In this document: positions 42,311 through 50,340 of the stretch, piece after piece
How the letters are laid out: each line of letters opens with the position of its first letter
How positions within the stretch are numbered: the stretch's first letter is position 1
NCBI GenBank assembly: GCA_902461935.1
Contig: CABPZP010000003.1
Coordinates: 45,106 to 109,105 of the forward strand
Reading direction: 5' to 3'
Origin: Merdicola sp905200315
Lineage (GTDB): Bacteria > Bacillota > Clostridia > TANB77 > CAG-508
DNA length: 64,000 nt
Position numbers and translations under genes: made by a program
The notes under the pieces: model-generated
Database searches by the model: none
Seen by the model: the letters and a program-made list of their open reading frames with translations, nothing else
What the model was told of the DNA's origin: nothing

Positions 42311-43126
42311 TTATTTTATAATTGGAGATACTAATTCAATCAATTTTTGTATTCCTAATGCTAACGCAGTAGATTTTGTTATTACTGATGTTGATTTTTC
42401 TAAAAAACTACTTATATTATTATATGCTTTTTTTAGTCTTGTAGGTTTCTCTACAGAACTATTAATTTGCTCATCAACTACATCCAAATCATCAAATAAA
42501 TTTTCTTTATCCTCTTTATCCATTTCTATTATTTCAAGTTCTTTCTTTATATCTTCTATGATTTTATGTATATCTTCAACATTTTCAATATTAATACTAC
42601 TTGTAACCATTTGTTGGCTACCAAATGCTAAACTAACTGTGGAATTTTGAGTGTGATTTAAGTTTACTGTAGGCATATTTATTTCCTCCTCTAATAATAT
42701 TTGCTTTGATAATTCATCCACTATATAATCAATTAATGGCTTAATTGTCAAATTCAAAAAATTTTGTATAATATCAACAAATTTTCTGCTACTACAATAG
42801 TAAGATGCTGATATTCCTAGCAATTGAATATTATTGCTTACAATATATTCAATTAAATCATATATTGCTTTAATATGTTTATTTTCCTCTCTTGGTATAT
42901 GTACACTACACCAATCATTAGATTCAATAGGAAAACATTCTTTAAAGTCAATTTCTACATTTTTAATTTTATTTTGTAAAATATCATTTATTATAATTGT
43001 ATTATCTATATATTCTTTAAATCTGTATAAACTAATATCTGCAGTTTCATAACCTGTTCCTAACAAATTACTAGCTAATCTTCTAAATTCTAAACTTATT
43101 CTTTTTAATTCTTTTACATCACTCAT
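42311..43126 (-). CDS. Helical protein with C-terminal hydrophobic segment, unknown
   Basis: Start ATG 43126 (MSDVKELKRISLEFRRLASN) overlaps the stop of the zinc-ribbon gene by ATGA. 271 residues. The first about 40 (RRLASNLLGTGYETADISLYRF) look like a recurrent small helical domain; the middle is soluble and helical; residues about 160-180 (PTVNLNHTQNSTVSLAFGSQ) are beta-like; a coiled section precedes a C-terminal amphipathic/hydrophobic helix pair (STALALGIQKLIELVSPIIK). The end could associate with membranes or oligomerise. I do not recognise a named family. Confidence 0.6.
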   Translation of the reverse strand: MSDVKELKRISLEFRRLASNLLGTGYETADISLYRFKEYIDNTIIINDILQNKIKNVEIDFKECFPIESNDWCSVHIPREENKHIKAIYDLIEYIVSNNIQLLGISASYYCSSRKFVDIIQNFLNLTIKPLIDYIVDELSKQILLEEEINMPTVNLNHTQNSTVSLAFGSQQMVTSSINIENVEDIHKIIEDIKKELEIIEMDKEDKENLFDDLDVVDEQINSSVEKPTRLKKAYNNISSFLEKSTSVITKSTALALGIQKLIELVSPIIK

Positions 43127-43578
43127 ATATCTTCTCCACAATATGAACAGAATACTTTAGATTTTCCACTACAATATAATACCTTTACATGCTTTTTGCA
43201 ATTTTTACATTGAAATTGTTCTTCTACCGTATCCTCCGTTTTTATATTACTAACATTTACTTTTTTTAAAGGCTTAAATTCCATCTTTACAACTTTACTT
43301 TTATTTATCTCTTTGCTCATTTTTCCAAAAGCTTTATTTATTTCTTCAAGCATGTAATTTTTTGCCATATTAGTTGCTTGTTCAATAACCTCTGGAGTAT
43401 AAAAGCTCTCTTTTTCTTTTTCTAGTCCACAATATGGACAAAATATTTTTTCCTGTTCACTACAATCCTTATATTCTCCTGCATTTAGTTTAAACTCAGA
43501 TTTGCAATAAGGACATTCAAAAGCTATATATCCCTCGCTATCTCCCTCTATTTCAACTTTAAATTCCATATTTTCCAA
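43123..43578 (-). CDS. Double zinc-ribbon protein, unknown
   Basis: 151 residues with four CxxC knuckles: FECPYC, FCPYCG (first ribbon, residues about 19-50) and FQCKNCKKH, FCSYCGEDI (second ribbon, about 120-151). A helical stretch (PEVIEQATNMAKNYMLEEI) joins them. Each ribbon should bind one zinc. It may be the substrate- or nucleic-acid-binding subunit of the operon with the helical and proteasome-fold proteins. First gene of that unit; the intergenic region upstream (43579-43763) is shared with the divergent integrase. Confidence 0.65.
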   Translation of the reverse strand: MENMEFKVEIEGDSEGYIAFECPYCKSEFKLNAGEYKDCSEQEKIFCPYCGLEKEKESFYTPEVIEQATNMAKNYMLEEINKAFGKMSKEINKSKVVKMEFKPLKKVNVSNIKTEDTVEEQFQCKNCKKHVKVLYCSGKSKVFCSYCGEDI

Positions 43579-43763
43579 CTCCTAGCAATGATATTATACT
43601 ACAAAATCTTCTTTATTTCTATACTTTTCTATATTTTTCCCTACACATCAAAACTTTTTCCACCATAACCCTCTGTCGGGTTTTATTTTCTCACACAAAA
43701 ATGTTACAATAAAAACATAGTAATACAAACAATTACTAAAAACAACAGAAAGGAGGCAAAAAA

Positions 43764-44963
43764 GTGACAGGTAGTATTGAAAAGCGAGGAAAAAACAGTT
43801 ACAGGCTAGTAGTATTCAAAGGATATGACCTAGATGGCAGACCAATAAGACATCAAAAAACAATACACTGCAAGAAAAAATCAGAAGCACAAATAGAACT
43901 TGCAAAATTTCTAACAGAAGTAGAAAGTGGACTAATAGTAGACGGAAACATCCCAACATTTGCACAATATGTGGAAATATGGACAAAGGATTATGCTTTA
44001 AAAGAACTAGCACCATCAACTTATTATAGATACAAACGTATGTTAGAAACAAGAATCACTCCATATTTTGGACATTATAAGCTAAATAAAATCAAACCAA
44101 CAGACATTATGAGATTTTATGATTTACTTGAAGAAGATACTCAAATTATTAGAAGAAAAAACAACAATGGAAAGAAAACAAGAAAGCCATTATCTCAAAA
44201 GACAATATTAGAACATCATCGTTTGCTATCAGCAATGCTTCATAAAGCAGTATATTGGCAACTTATTGTAAGCAATCCTGCTGAACGTGTTCAACCACCG
44301 AAAACATCTAAGCCATTAAGACGTCATTATGATGAAGATCAAACTAAAATTCTTGTTGATAATTTGCAAAAGTTAAAAGGCAATCAAATTAAATATCGTA
44401 CTGCAATTTTACTTGATATTTTTACTGGAGCAAGGCTTGGTGAACTTGTTGGGCTTGAATGGAGTGATATTGATTTAAAAAATGGTATTATCAATATTAA
44501 TAAGTCTAGTCAATATCTTTCTGAAAAAGGAGTTTTTACTAAGGCACCTAAAACAGAAAGTTCAATAAGAGATGTTGCAATACCTGATTTTATTGTTTCT
44601 TTACTTGAGAAATATAAGTTATGGTATGATGAACAAAAAACGATTGTAGGCGATTTCTGGCACGAATCTAATAGGCTATTTGTTCAAGATGATGGTAAAC
44701 CTATTCATCCATCTACAATTAGCAAATGGTTTGAACAGTTCGTTAAAAAGATTGGATTGCCTGTAATTAATTTTCATGGTTTAAGACATACAAATGCAAC
44801 TCTTCTTATTTCTCAACAAGTTGATGTTGCAACAGTATCTGCTAGACTTGGTCATGCACAAATTACTACTACATACAATTTCTATGTTCACCCACTAAAA
44901 TCTCATGATAGGACTGCTGGAAATGTATTAGAGAATTTGTTAATTTCATGCAAGGCAGATTAG
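43764..44963 (+). CDS. int: Tyrosine recombinase / phage-type integrase
   Basis: 399 residues from GTG 43764 (GAAAGGAGG box). An AP2-like arm-binding N terminus (GSIEKRGKNSYRLVVFKGYD) is followed by a SAM-like core-binding domain (TFAQYVEIWTKDYALKELAP) and the catalytic domain: Arg in TGARLGELVGLEW, His-x-x-Arg in NFHGLRHTNATLL, LGHAQITTTYNFYVHP with the nucleophilic Tyr. It belongs to the Tn916/phage integrase group and should integrate and excise the element. Its 3' end is about 130 bp from the inner arm repeat and 280 bp from the putative att core, as expected for an end-located int. Confidence 0.92.
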   Translation: MTGSIEKRGKNSYRLVVFKGYDLDGRPIRHQKTIHCKKKSEAQIELAKFLTEVESGLIVDGNIPTFAQYVEIWTKDYALKELAPSTYYRYKRMLETRITPYFGHYKLNKIKPTDIMRFYDLLEEDTQIIRRKNNNGKKTRKPLSQKTILEHHRLLSAMLHKAVYWQLIVSNPAERVQPPKTSKPLRRHYDEDQTKILVDNLQKLKGNQIKYRTAILLDIFTGARLGELVGLEWSDIDLKNGIININKSSQYLSEKGVFTKAPKTESSIRDVAIPDFIVSLLEKYKLWYDEQKTIVGDFWHESNRLFVQDDGKPIHPSTISKWFEQFVKKIGLPVINFHGLRHTNATLLISQQVDVATVSARLGHAQITTTYNFYVHPLKSHDRTAGNVLENLLISCKAD

Positions 44964-45096
44964 TAATTCAATATTATCTATAAATCTTTTTTGTGACTCT
45001 CATATTTATATTTTTTTGATTTACTTTGTTGTAAAAATGACTTTAAGAATTTTTATGAAATGAGATTTTCTTAGAGGTTCTATGTCAATTGGGAAG

Positions 45097-45118
45097 TTGA
45101 TCCCCAATTTCTCCCCAA
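45097..45118. repeat. Integrase arm-type direct repeat, right end
   Basis: Identical 22 bp to 28763-28784. It is embedded in a larger palindrome, TATGTCAATTGGG ... CCCCAATTTGACATA (45081-45126). Together with an AT-rich sequence and a small hairpin around TCGT...AACGA it fills the gap 44964-45270. Confidence 0.65.
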
Positions 45119-45242
45119 TTTGACATAATAGTGCTATTTTAAAGCATTATAGCAACCAATTTGAAAGCAACAAAAAATCGTCACAACTACTCAAGCTGTA
45201 ACGATTAAATCAAAATTGTAAAGCAAAATTATTTCAAACTCA

Positions 45243-45257
45243 CCTTAGGGTTATGAG
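45243..45257. other. Putative right attachment core of the mobile element
   Basis: CCTTAGGGTTATGAG, matching 28630-28644 at 14 of 15 positions. It lies 13 bp beyond the 3' end of the methyltransferase gene, so integration would leave that gene intact. Confidence 0.45.
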
Positions 45258-45270
45258 AAAAATTTACTTT

Positions 45271-45849
45271 TCATTTCTTCTTCGCTATTACATTAAATAT
45301 ATGCCAATGTTTCATTTTTTCTAAACCGGTAAAATCATCTTTTTCTACTTCATTAAACTCTATAATTTCAAAATTTTTTAATAATTCCATCACCTGCTCT
45401 TTGGTAAGAAAAGTCATTTCTTCTTTTGTAATTTTCCATTCATCATTCTCTCCGAAAAAATTACCAACAAAATACCCGTCTTTCAAAATACTATCATCTA
45501 TTTTATTCCATAATTTTTTAAAGTTATTTTTATTGCAAAATGGAATACTAAAATTAGCAACTACTAAATTATTCTTTTCTAATTCAATATCTTCAAATTT
45601 TTGCTTTAAAAATTTAAATTGTTTTAATTCTTCCGCTTCTAATTTTGCCGCAATTCTTGATTCAACATCTTCTCTATCTATTGCAAGTACATTCCAGCCA
45701 TTCTTTATTAAACAAACTGTATCTCTTCCAGCTCCGCATCCAAGCTCTATTGCATTGCCTGGTTCTACATTTAATTCTATGAATTTTTTAACAGTATAAT
45801 TAGGCTTTGCATCTGCTGTATTTTTATAATATCTTTCTATATTTTTCAT
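45271..45849 (-). CDS. Class I SAM-dependent methyltransferase (TehB-like)
   Basis: 192 residues. YTVKKFIELNVEPGNAIELGCGAGRDTVCL carries SAM motif I (ELGCGAGRD), with WNVLAIDRED as motif II and NLVVANFSIPFCNKNNF as motif IV/post. This pattern is typical of TehB/thiopurine-like small-molecule methyltransferases; the substrate is unknown. Start MKNIERYYKN overlaps the stop of the ASCH gene by 4 bp, so they are co-translated. Confidence 0.8.
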   Translation of the reverse strand: MKNIERYYKNTADAKPNYTVKKFIELNVEPGNAIELGCGAGRDTVCLIKNGWNVLAIDREDVESRIAAKLEAEELKQFKFLKQKFEDIELEKNNLVVANFSIPFCNKNNFKKLWNKIDDSILKDGYFVGNFFGENDEWKITKEEMTFLTKEQVMELLKNFEIIEFNEVEKDDFTGLEKMKHWHIFNVIAKKK

Positions 45850-46229
45850 ATATCATACTCCCACAAGCTTAACTTGCCTTTTGCGTCAATTGGATTATCG
45901 AATACTTCTATATTATCTAATTGCCACGCATATTTTTCCACAAAAGTACTTTTAGCATAAACATCTTTATTTTCTTTCAAACACATTTCTTTAAAATTTT
46001 CATCGCATTTTATACAATCTACTAATGTAACTTTTCCTAATATTTTTCCAGTTAGCATATCTTTTGGAATATATTTAGCGAGCCTTTTCATTGCTTCTTT
46101 ATCTATTCCTTTTCCAGCATGTATTAATAAATCTCCTCTATATTTGGTTTGCCAACTTCTAAATTCAAATCTTTTATAACCTTGCATTATTAATGTTGCC
46201 CAAGGTTGTTTTATTGTTAATACTTTCAT
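45846..46229 (-). CDS. ASCH-domain protein
   Basis: 127 residues. MKVLTIKQPWATLIMQGYKR, then FEFRSWQTKYRGDLLIHAGK, is the ASCH signature (a PUA-like beta barrel; KQPWA.LI..G.K..E.R.W). ASCH proteins bind RNA or modified nucleosides, and some hydrolyse acetylcytidine, though that activity belongs to a shorter subgroup. Sandwiched between a methyltransferase and a Nudix gene in one minus-strand unit, which suggests nucleotide or RNA housekeeping. Confidence 0.85.
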   Translation of the reverse strand: MKVLTIKQPWATLIMQGYKRFEFRSWQTKYRGDLLIHAGKGIDKEAMKRLAKYIPKDMLTGKILGKVTLVDCIKCDENFKEMCLKENKDVYAKSTFVEKYAWQLDNIEVFDNPIDAKGKLSLWEYDI

Positions 46230-46241
46230 TTTTCTCCTTTT

Positions 46242-46715
46242 TTATTTCAATTCATTATTTATTTTATGTTTTGGAAATTTATTTTCTTTTAAAATTTCCT
46301 TTACAGTTTTTGGTAATAATGGATATTCATCAATTTTATTTATATCTAGCCATTCATATTGTAAATAATCTTTTCCTTCAATATTTTTCATTGTATATTC
46401 TATTTTTTTATCTTCTTCATCTATAAATTCAGCTTTATGTATAAATAAAATTTCATGGTAATTATGCCCTTTCATTTCAAAAAAGTTTTCAATAGTCGCT
46501 ATATAACCTGTTAATTCTATTTCTTTTCCAAGTTCTTCTTGAATCTCTCTTTTTACTGTATCTGCAGAGCTTTCTCCTATTTCCACTCTTCCTCCTATTA
46601 AAGCATAATGATCTGAATTAATATTTCTATGTACCAATACTTTTCCATTATGAATTATAACTCCTGCTGCTCTTATATTAAGTTTATAATTTTCTACATC
46701 AATTGTTAAATCCAT
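46242..46715 (-). CDS. Nudix hydrolase
   Basis: 157 residues with a complete Nudix box, GGRVEIGESSADTVKREIQE followed by ELG (G-x5-E-x7-RE-x2-EE-x-G). N-terminal IRAAGVIIHNGKVLVHRN is the usual first strand. It should cleave a nucleoside diphosphate linked to another moiety; the substrate cannot be told from sequence. AGGAGGTAATTAT precedes the ATG. Confidence 0.9.
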   Translation of the reverse strand: MDLTIDVENYKLNIRAAGVIIHNGKVLVHRNINSDHYALIGGRVEIGESSADTVKREIQEELGKEIELTGYIATIENFFEMKGHNYHEILFIHKAEFIDEEDKKIEYTMKNIEGKDYLQYEWLDINKIDEYPLLPKTVKEILKENKFPKHKINNELK

Positions 46716-46946
46716 ATAATTACCTCCTTTTTTTCCACAATTATAACACTTATAATAATTTATTTAAATATATTTTTATACTAAAATTTCTTTGCGAATT
46801 TACACATATAATAGAAAAAATATTTTTTTGTAATTTTTATATTTTTTTGCATTAAACTTTTTCTGGTTTATTATTTTATTTTTGTACTTGCTTATTTTTC
46901 ACACTAGTTGTAATATAATAATGTAAAAGCTTAAGGAGGTACGCTT

Positions 46947-48845
46947 ATGTGCGGTATTGTTGGTTACAATGGTAACAAAAATGCTTGTCCAATTTTAATT
47001 AATGGACTAAAAAAATTAGAATACAGAGGTTATGATTCTGCTGGTATTTCTGTTATGGAAAGTGCTAATATTATTGTAAAAAAGGATAAAGGCAGGGTTG
47101 CAAACCTTGAAAATTTAGAAGGAATTGAATCTTTAAACGGAACTCTTGGCATTGCACATACAAGATGGGCAACTCATGGAAAGCCTTCTAAAGAAAATGC
47201 TCACCCTCATATGGATAATACTAAAACTTTTTCTGTTGTTCACAATGGAATTATTGAGAATTATAAAGAACTAAGAGATTTTTTAGAGAGTAAAAATTAC
47301 ACTTTTTACTCTGATACAGATACGGAAACTATTCCAAATTTAATTCACTATTATTATGAAAAATTGTCTTTTCCATGCGGGCAGCTAGAAACGTCTACCC
47401 CTACATTAAACAATAGAAATTCTCTATTATCTGAAAAGAACAATATTTTTTTGAAAGCTGTTAATTTAGCTTGTAAAGATTTAAAAGGAAGTTATGCCTT
47501 AGAAGTTATAAGCACAAATGCTCCAGATACATTAATAGTTACAAGAAAAGATAGTCCTTTAGTAATAGGTACAAAAGAAGGTGAAACTTTTATTTCATCT
47601 GACATTCCTGCTTTAATATCTTTTACAAATAACTTCTATTTTTTAAATGATAAAGAATATGCAGTTATTACAAAAGATAACATAGAATTTTATGATTTTG
47701 ATTTAAATAAATTAACAAAAAAATCTGAAAGTGTAGAACTTGCAGCAGATAGTGCAGATAAAGGTAATTTTGAAGATTATATGTTAAAAGAAATTTTCGA
47801 ACAACCAAAAGCTATCCGAGAAACTATAGGAACATCTTTAAATGGTAGCTCTATCGCTTTTGATGGTTTGAACTTAGATAAAGATTTTTTAAGTACTATA
47901 AATCAAATTTATATAGTAGCTTGTGGAACTGCAATGCATGCTGGTCTTGCTGTTAAAGCAAATTTCGAACACTTTTTAAATATACCAGTTTGTGTAGATG
48001 TTGCTTCAGAGTTTAGATATAGAAATCCATTAATTAACGAAAAAACTCTTTGCATTTATATAAGTCAATCTGGAGAGACAGCTGATACTATTGCTGCTCT
48101 TAAACTTGCAAAATCCAAAAATGCAAAAACAATTGCGGTAACAAATGTAATTGAAAGTTCTATAACAAGAGAAGCAGATTATTTTATATATACACACGCA
48201 GGTCCAGAAATTGCTGTTGCTTCAACAAAGGCATATACATCTCAAGTTGTTTTATTAAACATTATGGCATTGTATTTCGCAGAAATATTGGGAAATCTTT
48301 CAAAAGACAAAATAACTGAACTAAAAAAAGAACTATTATCTTTACCAGAAAAAGCAGAAATCGTCTTAAAAAACTCAAAAGATTTGCAAAAGTTTGCACA
48401 AAAAATATATAAAGAAAAAGATGTATTTTTTATTGGTAGAGGAATAGATTACACTGTTTCTATGGAAGCTTCCTTAAAATTAAAAGAAATTTCATACATT
48501 CATTCTGAAAGCTTTACAGCTGGTGAATTAAAGCATGGTCCTATTGCATTAATAGAAAATGGAACTACTGTTGTAAGTATTTTAACAGACCCTAATTTAG
48601 TAGAAAAAACAGTAAGTAATATTCAAGAAGTTATAACAAGAGGTGCCAAAAGCTTTGTTGTAACAAATATACCTTTAGATAAAACAAATTTTGACTTTGT
48701 AATATCTATACCAGAAATAGATTCTATATATTCCCCTGTTTTATCTATAATTCCGCTTCAATTACTTGCATATTATATTACAAAAGAAAAAGGATTAGAT
48801 GTAGATAAACCACGAAATCTCGCCAAGTCTGTAACAGTAGAATAA
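46947..48845 (+). CDS. glmS: Glucosamine-6-phosphate synthase, with an in-frame REP insertion
   Basis: 632 residues, about 22-25 more than usual. It makes glucosamine-6-phosphate from fructose-6-phosphate and glutamine for peptidoglycan. Cys2 (MCGIVGY) is the glutaminase nucleophile; IAHTRWATHGKPS and HNGIIENY follow; the isomerase has VACGTAMHAGL, ISQSGETADT, ESFTAGELKHGPIALIE and the ending KPRNLAKSVTVE. The extra residues (about 144-166, FPCGQLETSTPTLNNRNSLL) are coded by a REP palindrome at 47377-47405, in the surface linker before LKGSYALEV. A TTAAGGAGG box precedes the ATG. No glmS ribozyme is visible upstream. Confidence 0.95.
   Translation: MCGIVGYNGNKNACPILINGLKKLEYRGYDSAGISVMESANIIVKKDKGRVANLENLEGIESLNGTLGIAHTRWATHGKPSKENAHPHMDNTKTFSVVHNGIIENYKELRDFLESKNYTFYSDTDTETIPNLIHYYYEKLSFPCGQLETSTPTLNNRNSLLSEKNNIFLKAVNLACKDLKGSYALEVISTNAPDTLIVTRKDSPLVIGTKEGETFISSDIPALISFTNNFYFLNDKEYAVITKDNIEFYDFDLNKLTKKSESVELAADSADKGNFEDYMLKEIFEQPKAIRETIGTSLNGSSIAFDGLNLDKDFLSTINQIYIVACGTAMHAGLAVKANFEHFLNIPVCVDVASEFRYRNPLINEKTLCIYISQSGETADTIAALKLAKSKNAKTIAVTNVIESSITREADYFIYTHAGPEIAVASTKAYTSQVVLLNIMALYFAEILGNLSKDKITELKKELLSLPEKAEIVLKNSKDLQKFAQKIYKEKDVFFIGRGIDYTVSMEASLKLKEISYIHSESFTAGELKHGPIALIENGTTVVSILTDPNLVEKTVSNIQEVITRGAKSFVVTNIPLDKTNFDFVISIPEIDSIYSPVLSIIPLQLLAYYITKEKGLDVDKPRNLAKSVTVE
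47377..47405. repeat. REP element inside glmS
   Basis: GCGGGCAGCTAGAAACGTCTACCCCTACA, a diverged member of the GCGG...CGTC...CCCCTACA family, in frame in the glutaminase domain. Confidence 0.75.
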
Positions 48846-48892
48846 CATAATAAATCTAATTTCTTACATCAAGTTGGAATATAAAAAAATAA

Positions 48893-48921
48893 GCTGGTCG
48901 ATAGAGGCGTCGACCACTACA
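48893..48921. repeat. REP element after glmS
   Basis: GCTGGTCGATAGAGGCGTCGACCACTACA, the same subtype as the two at 57988 and 58129. Confidence 0.75.
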
Positions 48922-48937
48922 ATAAAAAATTTCCTAT

Positions 48938-48975
48938 AATGTAAAAAAGCGGAATAAATTCCGCTTTTTTACATT
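48938..48975. terminator. Bidirectional terminator between glmS and the DUF2508 gene
   Basis: A 17-bp perfect stem (AATGTAAAAAAGCGGAA / TTCCGCTTTTTTACATT) with a 4-nt loop; it overlaps the stop codon of the convergent gene. Confidence 0.88.
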
Positions 48976-49244
48976 GCTTTTTTAGTTTTCATTTCTATTT
49001 CTTCTATCATACTTAGTAAAATCCCTCTTTTTTTTGCCTTTTTTAATAAATAATCTAACTTTGCTTGATTTGCTTTTATTTGGTATGAAAAATAATCTAT
49101 TAAATCGTTTTCTGCATATTCAAAGTTATTTATTGCACATTCTAATTCGGCTTTTGCTTTTATAACATTTTTTATTATATCTTTATCTTTATCCTTTGCT
49201 GTTAATTCTTTTATTTTATATTCTTTTACGAAATCTTCTTCCAT
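48969..49244 (-). CDS. DUF2508 (YaaL-like) protein
   Basis: 91 residues, helical. ELECAINNFEYAENDLIDYF followed by SYQIKANQAKLDYLLKKAKK is the DUF2508/YaaL signature (the DLIDYY.Y.I.A...KYDYLL pattern). In Bacillus such a gene sits next to recR and bofA; here no such neighbours occur. Function unknown. Confidence 0.75.
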   Translation of the reverse strand: MEEDFVKEYKIKELTAKDKDKDIIKNVIKAKAELECAINNFEYAENDLIDYFSYQIKANQAKLDYLLKKAKKRGILLSMIEEIEMKTKKAM

Positions 49245-49300
49245 AAATTTTCTCCTATACTAAAAATTACTATTATTAGTATATGCTTGTACAATAAAAT

Positions 49301-50170
49301 TTATGCCTCTTTTTTTCTTCTCCAATAAAATAAATATTGTTGAGCTATTCCTGCTAAGTTTCCATATTTTTGATCTGCTATTTCTAAAATCTGTTTTTTA
49401 CTAACTTTTTTCTCATCTTCATTTTTTATGTATAAATCGTTCATTACTCTCCTAACCCATACATCTATAGGGAAAACCTCAAATCTTTTAAGGGTTGAAA
49501 ACAATAATATACAATCTGCAACTTTAGGCCCTACTCCAGAAAACTTTAAAAGTTCTTCTCTAACTGTCTCTGTGTCTTCATTAAATAATTTTTTTAAATC
49601 AACTTCTTTATTTAATATCATTTTTGTAGTTTCATACACTCTTATATCTCTAAATCCTAAGCCTAATTTTCTATATTCTTCTACACTTACATTTCTTAAC
49701 TCTTCTGGTGTAGGAAATGTGTAATATTTTTTTCCATTCCATATAATTTCATTACCATAATTTTCAGATAATCTTTCTATTATGCCTTTAATTCTAGGAA
49801 TATTATTGTTTGCCGAAATTATAAAAGATATAATAGTTTCCCATAAATCTTGATTTAAAATTCGTATTCCTTCTCCATACTCTATACTATTTTTCATATA
49901 TGAATCTATTTTTGATAATTTATCTTTTATTTTAGTATAATCTCTGTTTAAATCAAAATATTTTGTTACTATATCTTGTATATTTCCTTTGCAAATTCCT
50001 TTAAATATAATTTTATTTTCAATACTTTTTACATTTAAAACATTGTTTGCAATTACTCCTGTATAGCTTTCATCATCTTCTTTATTCCATCTGAAGCATT
50101 GTCCACACTCGAAAATATCTATTAAATTAAATGAATTTATATTTTCTAAAATATAACTTTGTTCTTCCAT
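49301..50170 (-). CDS. 8-oxoguanine DNA glycosylase, OGG1-like
   Basis: Start ATG 50170 (MEEQSYILEN) has GAAGGAGGAG 7 nt upstream. 289 residues. FNLIDIFECGQCFRWNKEDD is the OGG1 N-terminal domain (F.W). The helix-hairpin-helix LLKFSGVGPKVADCILLFST with catalytic Lys (GVGPKVAD) precedes the Asp in VFPIDVWVRRVM. These are the defining residues of the bifunctional OGG1/AlkA HhH-GPD superfamily that excises 8-oxoguanine from DNA. Single gene. Confidence 0.92.
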   Translation of the reverse strand: MEEQSYILENINSFNLIDIFECGQCFRWNKEDDESYTGVIANNVLNVKSIENKIIFKGICKGNIQDIVTKYFDLNRDYTKIKDKLSKIDSYMKNSIEYGEGIRILNQDLWETIISFIISANNNIPRIKGIIERLSENYGNEIIWNGKKYYTFPTPEELRNVSVEEYRKLGLGFRDIRVYETTKMILNKEVDLKKLFNEDTETVREELLKFSGVGPKVADCILLFSTLKRFEVFPIDVWVRRVMNDLYIKNEDEKKVSKKQILEIADQKYGNLAGIAQQYLFYWRRKKEA

Positions 50171-50340
50171 AAAAATATCTCCTCCTTCAAATTTTAACAT
50201 ATAATGTTGTTTAATGGCAATAATTTTATTATTATATATTTTATTGATATTAATTGTATATGAATACATAAAAATTATTTTAACTGTTAATTGATAAATG
50301 TTTATTGTTATATTAAAATACTGAACAGAGGTAGAATATT

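Noticed and set aside
28763..45118. The identical 22-bp repeats as the exact element ends
   Set aside because: Not excluded, but their tandem 11-bp structure inside both ends and the outer 15-bp pair make arm-type sites the better reading.
46740..46946. glmS ribozyme upstream of glmS
   Set aside because: The 200-bp leader is almost pure AT and lacks the conserved ribozyme core and pseudoknot segments.
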